Origin: Streptomyces sp. A0642
GTDB lineage: Bacteria > Actinomycetota > Actinomycetes > Streptomycetales > Streptomycetaceae
DNA length: 64,000 nucleotides
Reading direction: 5' to 3'
Assembly (NCBI RefSeq): GCF_004795105.1
Contig: NZ_SSBL01000018.1
Span: 62,001-126,000 of the forward strand
This document shows positions 36,665 to 46,171 of this stretch, in pieces. The stretch's first letter is position 1; each line of letters begins with the position of its first letter. A program made the position numbers and the translations under genes. Under the pieces are notes generated by a model. It searched no databases. It saw only the letters and a program-made list of their open reading frames with translations, and was not told where the DNA came from.

Positions 36665-37645
36665 ATGACTGCTACGACACCCCGCCGCGTCCTGCTCGCC
36701 GCTCCCCGTGGCTACTGCGCGGGCGTGGACCGTGCCGTGATCGCCGTGGAGAAGGCCCTGGAGCAGTACGGCTCCCCGGTCTACGTACGCCACGAGATCG
36801 TCCACAACAAGTACGTGGTCCAGACCCTGGAGAAGAAGGGCGCGATCTTCGTCGAGGAGACCGCCGAGGTCCCCGAGGGCTCGATCGTCATGTTCTCCGC
36901 GCACGGCGTCGCACCGACCGTGCACGAGGAGGCGGCCGAGCGGAAGCTCGCCACGATCGACGCCACCTGCCCCCTCGTCACCAAGGTCCACAAGGAAGCC
37001 GTCCGCTTCGCGCAGGACGACTTCGACATCCTCCTGATCGGCCACGAGGGCCACGAGGAGGTCATCGGCACCTCCGGCGAGGCCCCCGACCACATCACCC
37101 TGGTCGACGGTCCCGAGGACGTCGCGAACGTCGAGGTGCGCGACCCCTCCAGGGTCGTCTGGCTCTCCCAGACCACGCTCTCGGTCGACGAGACGATGGA
37201 GACGGTCGGTGCGCTGAAGGAGAAGTTCCCCCTCCTGATCTCGCCGCCCAGCGACGACATCTGCTACGCCACGCAGAACCGTCAGATCGCGGTGAAGCAG
37301 ATGGGCGCCGACGCCGACCTGGTCATCGTCGTCGGTTCGAAGAACTCCTCGAACTCCGTCCGCCTGGTCGAGGTCGCCCTCGGAGCCGGCGCGGGTGCCT
37401 CCTACCTGGTCGACGCCGCCGACGAGATCGACGAGGCGTGGCTGGAAGGCGTCTCCACCGTCGGGGTCACCTCCGGCGCGTCCGTGCCCGAGGTGCTGGT
37501 CGACGGCGTCCTGGCCTGGCTGTCCGAGCGGGGCTTCGAGGACGTGGAGATCGTGAAGGCGGCCGAGGAGTCCATCGTGTTCTCGCTGCCCAAGGAGCTC
37601 CGCCGCGACCTGCGCGCGGAGGCGGCGGCCCTGACGGCGGAGTAG
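36665..37645 (+). CDS. ispH: 4-hydroxy-3-methylbut-2-enyl diphosphate reductase
   Basis: This 326-residue last enzyme of the MEP pathway forms isopentenyl and dimethylallyl diphosphate. Its three cluster cysteines lie in APRGYCAGVDRAV, DATCPLVTKVHKEA and DDICYATQNRQ. HEIVHNKYVV, the catalytic EGSIVMFSAHG/APTVHEEAAE block and SKNSSNSVRLVEVA are all intact. An ATG three codons upstream is possible, but a -10 overlaps it. It supplies precursors to the prenyltransferase encoded at 4.5 kb. Confidence 0.95.
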   Translation: MTATTPRRVLLAAPRGYCAGVDRAVIAVEKALEQYGSPVYVRHEIVHNKYVVQTLEKKGAIFVEETAEVPEGSIVMFSAHGVAPTVHEEAAERKLATIDATCPLVTKVHKEAVRFAQDDFDILLIGHEGHEEVIGTSGEAPDHITLVDGPEDVANVEVRDPSRVVWLSQTTLSVDETMETVGALKEKFPLLISPPSDDICYATQNRQIAVKQMGADADLVIVVGSKNSSNSVRLVEVALGAGAGASYLVDAADEIDEAWLEGVSTVGVTSGASVPEVLVDGVLAWLSERGFEDVEIVKAAEESIVFSLPKELRRDLRAEAAALTAE

Positions 37646-37736
37646 CCCGGACCCGGCCCCCGGCCGGTCAGGGGCTTTCCGTCCGGTTTCCCGTTCCGGG
37701 GAGTGCGCGGCGCCGGGTGCCCGTACCGTGGATCAC

Positions 37737-38474
37737 ATGGAGATCTTCGGCGTGGACATCGGCGGATCCGGGATCAAGGGTGCTCCCGTGGACCTGGACC
37801 GCGGAGACCTGGCGCAGGAGCGCCACAAGGTACTCACCCCGCACCCGGCCACCCCCGAGGAGGTGGCGGGGTGCGTGGCCGAGGTGGTCGGCCACTTCGC
37901 ATGGCAGGGCCCGGTGGGCATCACGTTCCCGGGTGTGGTCACCAACGGGCTCACCCGGACCGCGGCCAATGTCGACAAGGGCTGGATCGACCTCGACGCC
38001 CGCACCCTGCTCGGTGACAAGCTCGGCCTCCCGGTCACCATCCTGAACGACGCGGACGCGGCCGGCATCGCCGAGATGACGTTCGGTGCGGGCCGGGACC
38101 GCAAGGGCACGGTCATCGTGCTGACGTTCGGGACGGGGATCGGCAGCGCGCTCTTCGTCGACGGCAGGCTCGTGCCCAACACCGAGCTCGGCCACCTGGA
38201 GCTGCACGGCCACGACGCGGAGAAGCGCGCCTCCACCAAGGCCAAGGAGGACGAGGACCTGAGCTGGCAGCACTGGGCGCACCGGGTGCAGAAGTACCTG
38301 GCCCACGTGGAGATGCTGTTCTCGCCCGAGCTGTTCATCATCGGCGGCGGAGTCAGCCGCAAGGCCGAGAAGTTCCTGCCGCTCATCGAGCACGTACGGG
38401 CCGAGATGGTCCCCGCGGAGCTGCAGAACAACGCGGGCATCGTGGGCGCGGCGATGGCGGCGGCGGGGCGCTGA
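37737..38474 (+). CDS. ppgK: Polyphosphate glucokinase
   Basis: This 245-residue ROK-type kinase phosphorylates glucose with polyphosphate or ATP. The actinobacterial signature is present: FGVDIGGSGIKGAPVDL, ITFPGVVTNG, NDADAAGIAEM, VLTFGTGIGSALFVDG, ELGHLELHG and SWQHWAHRVQKYL. The GTG at 37728 is in frame, but TACCGT (37724-37729) overlaps it and ends 7 nt before the ATG at 37737, so I take the ATG. It follows ispH by 91 nt with its own promoter. Confidence 0.94.
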   Translation: MEIFGVDIGGSGIKGAPVDLDRGDLAQERHKVLTPHPATPEEVAGCVAEVVGHFAWQGPVGITFPGVVTNGLTRTAANVDKGWIDLDARTLLGDKLGLPVTILNDADAAGIAEMTFGAGRDRKGTVIVLTFGTGIGSALFVDGRLVPNTELGHLELHGHDAEKRASTKAKEDEDLSWQHWAHRVQKYLAHVEMLFSPELFIIGGGVSRKAEKFLPLIEHVRAEMVPAELQNNAGIVGAAMAAAGR

Positions 38475-38494
38475 GCGCCTGCGGCGGGGCCTGG

Positions 38495-38696
38495 GGCCTC
38501 TCGTTCGGAGCATGCCGGGCTCGCGGGGTCCGGCACGCGCGTCTGCCGCGTTGTCGTCGGTCGCGATGTTCCCCGAGCTGTCGGCTTCGCCCGCCCGAGG
38601 AGGGAGGCCCGCCCCAAGGCATGACTCGCTCCTCCGCCTTGCAGCCGGACGCATCGGACCCGGCTCCCTCATCCGGCCTGATCCGAACGAAAGGCC
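38495..38696. mobile_element. MITE-like element, family A (202 bp)
   Basis: The terminal 24 nt ggcctctcgttcggagcatg plus ccgg (38495-38518) match the reverse complement of 38673-38696 with three mismatches. The interior has further inverted similarity (ggtccgg near the left, catcggacccgg near the right). It has no coding capacity. It abuts the CTAG of the next element directly. Confidence 0.6.
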
Positions 38697-38700
38697 CTAG

Positions 38701-38922
38701 GGCGTGTTTCGAAAGGCCCGCCTGCCCTGCGACGCCTGGCACGCACGCTCGCCGCGTTGTGCAAGGCCCGCCTGCCCTGCGACGCCTGGCACGCACGCTC
38801 GCCGCGTTGTGGAAATGTCCTAGTAGCTCCGCTACGAGACCATTTCCACGCCTTGCGATCGCACGCACCAGACGCCGCGGGGCCCGCCCTTCGGGCGGAC
38901 GGCGCTACTTTCGAAACACGCC
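38701..38922. mobile_element. MITE-like element, family B, copy 1 (222 bp)
   Basis: Perfect 15-bp terminal inverted repeats, GGCGTGTTTCGAAAG at 38701-38715 and its complement at 38908-38922, are flanked by CTAG on both sides (38697-38700, 38923-38926). CTAG duplication and this terminus fit non-autonomous derivatives of an IS5/IS427-type element. The centre is a long imperfect hairpin (gtggaaatg at 38809-38817 with catttccac at 38841-38849). It lacks a transposase. The right CTAG supplies the stop codon of the DUF6542 gene. Confidence 0.85.
38713..38810. repeat. 50-bp tandem duplication inside MITE copy 1
   Basis: 38713-38760 and 38763-38810 are identical over 48 nt at a period of 50. The second MITE copy has this segment only once, in diverged form. 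Confidence 0.85.
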
Positions 38923-39585
38923 CTAGCGCTGGGAGGGGCGCCGCGGCGTCCGTCCGCCGGCCCGGCCGACGGGCCGCGCCGCCGGTGCCGGCTTCCCGGC
39001 CGGCCGGGCGGTCTGCGCGGCCAGCAGCATCCGCCGCTGCCGGGCCCGCATCAGACGGATCTTGCGCACGGTCGCGATGAGGCCCGCGACGAGCGTGCCG
39101 CCGTACAGCCAGCCGGCGTGGACGGCGAGAGCGGTGACGACGGCCATGGTCTGCCCGCCGAAGCCGCCTGTCCCGCCGGAGATCGGGACGATGCCGACGG
39201 CGAACGCGATCGGCACGCTGATCGGCGCGGTCACCAGGTCGGCGGGCCGTACCCAGAGCGCGGTCAACGCGCTGACCGGCAGGAACAGCACGCCGAACAC
39301 GGCGGACGAACCGTCGAACAGCAGCCAGTCCGCGCAGCCGACGACGAACATGACGGCGGAGGCGAAGAGCCCGGCGCCGATTCCGGTCAGCCGGGGATTG
39401 GGCAGCCGCCGCAGGGCGAGGACGGCAGGCGCCACCGGGCGGCCCCGCCCCGCGGGCGTGCTCATCACCCGGTAGGCGGTCGCGCCTTCGCCGACGGGCC
39501 CCCCGGCTTCCTTGGTCCCCAACGGGGACAGCGGGGCCGGCCGGGTCTGCCTGCGCTGCGGGGGACGTGTCCTGTGCTGCTCCAC
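38923..39585 (-). CDS. DUF6542 membrane protein
   Basis: This 220-residue protein has a Pro/Arg/Gln-rich N-terminus, a four-helix membrane region (about 55-155: RLTGIGAGLFASAVMFVVG, GVLFLPVSALTALWVRP, ISVPIAFAVGIVPI, AVVTALAVHAGWLYGGTLVAGL) and a basic C-terminal tail. The family is actinobacterial and uncharacterised. The GTG at 39585 (VEQHRTRPPQ) has TACCTT 6 nt upstream (39592-39597). The TAG stop is part of the CTAG target duplication of the adjacent MITE. Confidence 0.78.
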   Translation of the reverse strand: MEQHRTRPPQRRQTRPAPLSPLGTKEAGGPVGEGATAYRVMSTPAGRGRPVAPAVLALRRLPNPRLTGIGAGLFASAVMFVVGCADWLLFDGSSAVFGVLFLPVSALTALWVRPADLVTAPISVPIAFAVGIVPISGGTGGFGGQTMAVVTALAVHAGWLYGGTLVAGLIATVRKIRLMRARQRRMLLAAQTARPAGKPAPAARPVGRAGGRTPRRPSQR

Positions 39586-39986
39586 CGGGACAAGGTAGGT
39601 CGCCGGGCAGGCGGAAGCGGGTGCGGGACACGCGCTTTGGGCGACCTTGGCGATGAGTTCGATGCCACACGGCCCAACGGGAACCGATTCCGCACGCATC
39701 CCGAGGCCCCACGCGTCCGGCGCGAGCGCCTCCCGCACCTCCCACGCCTCCCGCGCATTCCGCATGGACCGGCCGCCCGACCGGGCATGCGGCGGGACCC
39801 GCACCGTGCGCGGGTGGCCAGCGGGACCCGGTCCGATGAGGCACGCGGCGGGAGCCGCTCCGTGCCCGGGCGGCCACCCGGCAGGACGCGTGACCGCCCG
39901 CTCGCCCCCGCCCGTAAACTGGAGAATCGGCCCACCCGGGCCCGACGTCCATTCGAGCCCGTCCACCCCCTAGGGAAGTCGCCACC
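39586..39986. other. Intergenic region with a 31-bp repeated block
   Basis: No gene is supported in these 401 nt. 39790-39820 and 39846-39876 are about 87% identical (cggcggga.ccgc.ccgtgc form) at a period of 56. A possible ychF -10, TAAACT, is at 39915-39920. Confidence 0.5.
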
Positions 39987-41075
<1,089 letters not shown>

Positions 41076-41087
41076 TCGGGCATGAAC

Positions 41088-41123
41088 AACGGCCTGACCC
41101 GCGAGAGAGCGGGTCAGGCCGTT
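41088..41123 (+). terminator. Terminator of ychF
   Basis: aacggcctgacccgc pairs perfectly with gcgggtcaggccgtt around gagaga, 12 nt after the stop. Confidence 0.85.
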
Positions 41124-41488
41124 GTGCTGTCCGCAGGAGGCCGCAGAACATGAAGCGGCTACGAGTCGTAGACGTGGAGCGGTGGACGGGTCGTACCTGT
41201 CGGACCGAGGGTCGACGAGTCGTCGGCGGCGGCGCTCAGACGGGGGTCCGTTCGCCGGGGCCGCCCTTTGCGGATCCCGGCGCGAACGTGTCCGCGTCGG
41301 CATCCGGGTCCGAGGCCGGTGGGTGAAAGCCGTCCTCGGGAACTCGGGAACCGGGGAACTCGGGAGCTCGGAAGCGCGACACCCTTGCCTCGCGCTTGGA
41401 GAGCACGGGCGGATGCGTGGTCCCGGCGGGCCTGTTCCCGGCAGCGCAGGGCGAGCGCGTGAGGGCGTCGCCCTGCCGCGGGGGTGTG
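41124..41488. other. Gene-free region
   Basis: No gene is supported in 365 nt. A short repeat of ggaactcggga (about 41339-41366) is the only structure noticed. Confidence 0.5.
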
Positions 41489-41698
41489 TCAGCTCTGGGC
41501 GGGGTCCTCGGAGGTCTGCGTGGGGGCCTCGGCCGCCTCGGCCTTCTCGCGCATCTTCCGTACCAGCTCCGCCTTCTGGTCGGCGGCGGTCCGGCGGTCG
41601 AGGTTGCGGTGCGGGCCGTTGTTCTGGCGTTCGGTGCGGGACAGCCTCTTGCGCTTGCCGCCGCCCATGCCCACGGGGTTGTTGATGTTCTTGCTCAC
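41489..41698 (-). CDS. DUF6243 small basic protein
   Basis: This 69-residue protein begins SKNINNPVGMGGGKRKRLSR and continues with basic and helical sequence (KAELVRKMREKAEA), matching the small actinobacterial DUF6243 family of unknown role. The GTG at 41698 follows a cgggag site; the 91-residue upstream frame adds nothing conserved. The Gly-Lys-Arg block suggests nucleic-acid binding, which is inference. Confidence 0.75.
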   Translation of the reverse strand: MSKNINNPVGMGGGKRKRLSRTERQNNGPHRNLDRRTAADQKAELVRKMREKAEAAEAPTQTSEDPAQS

Positions 41699-41834
41699 GG
41701 TCACGGGTTCTCCCGGTGTTGATGCGAAGTGATCGAGTGATCTACGGACTTCCTCGGTGAGCACGGGCGGCGTCAGCGGGGGCCGCTCACGCGCTCACTC
41801 GCACATCGGCGGGTGGAAGAACATGACAAAGACG

Positions 41835-43256
<1,422 letters not shown>

Positions 43257-43434
43257 CGGTCGATCCTGAACCGGTACAGGCTCCTTGTACAGGGGGATGT
43301 GCAGGAGAGGTCAGGAAAAGGCTAAACGCTGGCTAAACTTCGGCGGTTGATTCGGTCGGAGTCCACCGGTGGGGTCGGGGGCAGCCGGTTCGGCCGAGCC
43401 GACCGACCGGCCGAACCCCCGAAACCGGCCGGGC

Positions 43435-44283
43435 TCAGGACCGGTCGCCCCGGTGCAGGTGCCATCGGCCCGAGCCGTGTCCGCCGTCCGATGACTGGGA
43501 GCCGCCGGACTGCTCGCCCTCCTCGTACTGCGTACGGTCCCGCTTGCCCCGCCCCGCATCGTCGGATCCGGCATCCCTGGCCGGCACCGGCCGCCCGCGC
43601 GGGGCGGGCTGCTGCTGCGGTCGCCGCATGGAACGCGTCGGGGCGGTGTCTTCGGGTGCGCGGCCGGAGCCGGCATCGGGGGCCGGGGCGCGCCGGGGCT
43701 CCGCGGCGTCCTGGCGGCCGGCCGTGTCCGGGTCGCGTTCGCCACGGGCCGCCATGCCGTAGGGGGCGTCGGGTGCCGCGCCGCGTCGCTCCCGGTCCTC
43801 GTACACGGCTTCCCGCTCACGCTCCCGCGCACGGCGCTCTTCGCGCTCCACGCGACTCGGGCGCCCGCCCATGACGGCCGACGCGATGAGCATGAGGAGG
43901 CCGCCGAGGAGGGCGAGCCCCACTCCGCTGCCCAGACCCCTGCCGTCACCCGCGACCGTCAGACTGCCCTGCGCCAGGCCCTGCCGGATCATCCACAGGA
44001 CGGCGAACCCGAACGCGATGACTCCGGCGAGGAGCACCAGCAGCCGCGACCGCAGCACCACTCCCACGAGGGCGACCACGGCGGCGACGAGGAGCGGCAG
44101 GAACATGGACGCGAACAGTCCCGCTCCCGAGTTGGTCACCCCCGCACCGGTGAACAGCTCCCAGAAACGGAAGTCGTGGCCGAGCCGGCCGTTGTACCAA
44201 TTACGGAAAGGAGCCCACACCGCCGCGGCAGCGCCCACGACGGCGAGTATGAGCCCGATGGTGTTGCGGATACCCCGTGCCAT
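43435..44283 (-). CDS. Four-helix membrane protein with long hydrophilic tail
   Basis: This 282-residue protein has helices near 8-25, 55-78, 80-98 and 120-143 and then a 135-residue Arg/Glu/Asp/Pro-rich, probably disordered cytoplasmic tail. The first part (NTIGLILAVVGAAAAVWAPFRNWYNGR, FWELFTGAGVTNSGAGLFASMFLPLLVAA) recurs in Streptomyces as an uncharacterised membrane protein. I assign no function. The ATG at 44283 has a ggagg site. Confidence 0.72.
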   Translation of the reverse strand: MARGIRNTIGLILAVVGAAAAVWAPFRNWYNGRLGHDFRFWELFTGAGVTNSGAGLFASMFLPLLVAAVVALVGVVLRSRLLVLLAGVIAFGFAVLWMIRQGLAQGSLTVAGDGRGLGSGVGLALLGGLLMLIASAVMGGRPSRVEREERRAREREREAVYEDRERRGAAPDAPYGMAARGERDPDTAGRQDAAEPRRAPAPDAGSGRAPEDTAPTRSMRRPQQQPAPRGRPVPARDAGSDDAGRGKRDRTQYEEGEQSGGSQSSDGGHGSGRWHLHRGDRS

Positions 44284-44444
44284 GCCGCGACCTCCCGGCC
44301 ATCGATCGGTGCACGCGTCAATCCGTGTGCCGTACCCCGGCCCCGGTTGTCCCCGCCGCGGGATCTCCCACCGGACATCCCGCCCCTCTTTCGAGGCTAT
44401 GCCCGCCCCGCGGACGACGCCACGCGGCGACCCCGGGCCCGCGC

Positions 44445-44969
44445 TCAGTCGCGCCCTTGCTGCTCCGCCCGCCCCAGCCACGCCGTCAGCAGCGACTCCA
44501 GCGCCGCCGCCTCGTCCTCGGTGAGGGTGTCGAGCAGGCGGCGTTCGTTGCGCATGTGCTCGCTGAAGGCCCGGTCGATCAGGTCGCGGCCGGCCGGCGT
44601 GAGGGCGACCACGCGGGCGCGGCCGTCGCCTGCCGCCCGGCGGCGGGTGACCAGGCCGGCGCGTTCCAGGCGGTCGATGCGCTTCGTCATCGCACCGGTG
44701 GTGACCATGGTGTGCGTGGCCAGTTCGCCGGGCGCGCGCTCGAACGGCTCCCCGGCCCGGCGCAGCGTGGCGAGCACGTCGAACTCGCCCTCGCTCAGGC
44801 CGAACCGGCCGTACACGACGCAGAGTTCCTCCGTGAGCAGCCCCGCCAGCCGGTGCAGGCGGCCGATGACGCCCTGGGGGCGCACGTCGAGGTCCGGGCG
44901 CTCGCGGGCCCACTCGGCCTGGATGCGGGCCACGTGGTCCAAAGGGCGGGGGGTGGTCGAATCCGACAT
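44445..44969 (-). CDS. MarR family transcriptional regulator
   Basis: This 174-residue winged-helix dimer has LHRLAGLLTEELCVVYGRFGLSEGEFDVLATLRRAG, the recognition region TMVTTGAMTKRIDRLERAGLV and the wing RRRAAGDGRARVVALTPAG. It diverges from an EamA transporter, a usual MarR target, across a short shared control region. TATAGT lies 6 nt before the ATG at 44969; the ggag in between could also act as a weak ribosome site. Confidence 0.92.
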   Translation of the reverse strand: MSDSTTPRPLDHVARIQAEWARERPDLDVRPQGVIGRLHRLAGLLTEELCVVYGRFGLSEGEFDVLATLRRAGEPFERAPGELATHTMVTTGAMTKRIDRLERAGLVTRRRAAGDGRARVVALTPAGRDLIDRAFSEHMRNERRLLDTLTEDEAAALESLLTAWLGRAEQQGRD

Positions 44970-44975
44970 GACTCC

Positions 44976-45019
44976 ACTATAGCTTCCTGGGAAGGTATAG
45001 TAGCTTCCATGGAAGCTAC
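44976..45019. promoter_or_regulatory. Shared MarR/EamA promoter-operator with two inverted repeats
   Basis: IR1 (44977-45000, ctatagcttcc-tg-ggaaggtatag form, one mismatch) spans both divergent -10 boxes (minus 44976-44981, plus 44996-45001, both TATAGT). IR2 (45000-45019, gtagcttccatggaagctac) is a perfect 20-bp palindrome over the EamA ATG at 45009. Confidence 0.75.
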
Positions 45020-45959
45020 CTTGCGATGGGTGCTCATCACGGCGATCGCCCCGGTGGCCTGGGGCACGAACTACTACGTCACCCACGCCTACCTGCCCGC
45101 CGAAACCCCCCTGTACGGCGCCGCGCTCAGGGCCCTGCCCGCCGGGCTGCTGCTCCTGGCCGTCCGGCGCCGACGGCCCCATGGGTCCTGGTGGTGGAAG
45201 GCCGCCGTCCTCGGCGTCCTGAACATGGGCGGGTTCTTCGCGCTCGTGTACGTCGCCGCGCAGCTGCTCCCGACCAGCACCGCCTCGACGATCATGGCCG
45301 CCTCGCCGGTGGTCATGATGCTCATCGCCTGGGCGCTCGTCGCCGAGCGGCCGGGACTGCTCCCGCTGCTGGGGGCGGCCGCCGGGATCGGCGGGGTGTG
45401 CCTCATGCTGCTGACCGGGAGCGTCTCCGCCGACCTCCGCGGGGTGCTGGCCTCGGTCGCGGCCCTGCTCATGTCGTCCCTCGGCTACGTCCTCACGAAG
45501 CGCTGGGGAGCCGGGACCGGCCTCCTCGCCTCGACCTCCTGGCAGCTGATCGCCGGTGGCCTGCTCCTGCTGCCCCTCGCCGCGGCAGTGGAAGGCGCGC
45601 CGCCCGCCCTCGACGGACCGGCCGTCCTCGGATTCGGGTACGTCACCGTCGTGGCGACCGCCCTCGCCTTCGCCGCCTGGTTCGCGGGCCTGCGCCACCT
45701 GCCGGCCGCGACCGTCGGCCTGGTCGGGCTGCTCAACCCGGTGACCGGTGTGCTCCTCGGCACCGCGGTCGCCGGGGAATCGCTCACCTCCCGTCAGATC
45801 TGCGGGCTCGTCCTCGTCCTGGCCGGGATCCTGCTCGGCCGGCCGGCGGCGCGCCGGAAGCCGACCGGGGTTCCGTCGGCGGTGTACGGGACCGCGGCAG
45901 CCGGCCGGACCGCCTCGATCCCGGAAGTGCGCCCTCCGCGGGCGCCGCACGCACGCTAG
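45009..45959 (+). CDS. EamA (DMT) family transporter
   Basis: This 316-residue drug/metabolite transporter has ten predicted helices in two EamA repeats (about 5-135 and 145-285). Family features include PVAWGTNYYVTHAYLP and a conserved helix-4 VYVAAQLLPTSTASTIMAASPV. The last 35 residues are a hydrophilic tail. The ATG lies inside a perfect operator palindrome and has TATAGT 7 nt upstream. The stop TAG is formed by the left CTAG flank of a MITE. Confidence 0.9.
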   Translation: MEATLRWVLITAIAPVAWGTNYYVTHAYLPAETPLYGAALRALPAGLLLLAVRRRRPHGSWWWKAAVLGVLNMGGFFALVYVAAQLLPTSTASTIMAASPVVMMLIAWALVAERPGLLPLLGAAAGIGGVCLMLLTGSVSADLRGVLASVAALLMSSLGYVLTKRWGAGTGLLASTSWQLIAGGLLLLPLAAAVEGAPPALDGPAVLGFGYVTVVATALAFAAWFAGLRHLPAATVGLVGLLNPVTGVLLGTAVAGESLTSRQICGLVLVLAGILLGRPAARRKPTGVPSAVYGTAAAGRTASIPEVRPPRAPHAR

Positions 45960-46171
45960 GGCGTGTTTCGAAAGTCCCGCCTGCTCGGCGACGCCTGGCA
46001 CTTCCCCGAGCTCTCGGCTTCGCTCGAGCAGGGGAGACCCCATTGCTCGCCGCGTTGTCGGGGTCGCCCCGATACAGCCAGTATCGGGGCGACCCTCCGC
46101 CTTGCGATCGCACGCACCAGACGCCGCCGAGCCCGCCCTCCGGGCGGACGGCGCTACTTTCGAAACACGCC
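45960..46171. mobile_element. MITE-like element, family B, copy 2 (212 bp)
   Basis: It has the same termini as copy 1 (GGCGTGTTTCGAAAG at 45960-45974, complement at 46157-46171) and CTAG on both sides (45956-45959, 46172-46175). The outer 60-70 nt are near-identical to copy 1, but the centre is a different perfect 14-bp hairpin (46061-46074 with 46082-46095). Both flanking CTAGs are stop codons, of the EamA gene on the plus strand and the GH65 gene on the minus strand. Confidence 0.87.

Noticed and set aside
38601..38930. Small coding frames inside the MITE region
   Set aside because: They consist of terminal repeat and hairpin sequence and are not conserved as protein.
41130..41480. Candidate gene between ychF and the DUF6243 gene
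   Set aside because: Frames are short, with irregular codon use and no ribosome binding site.
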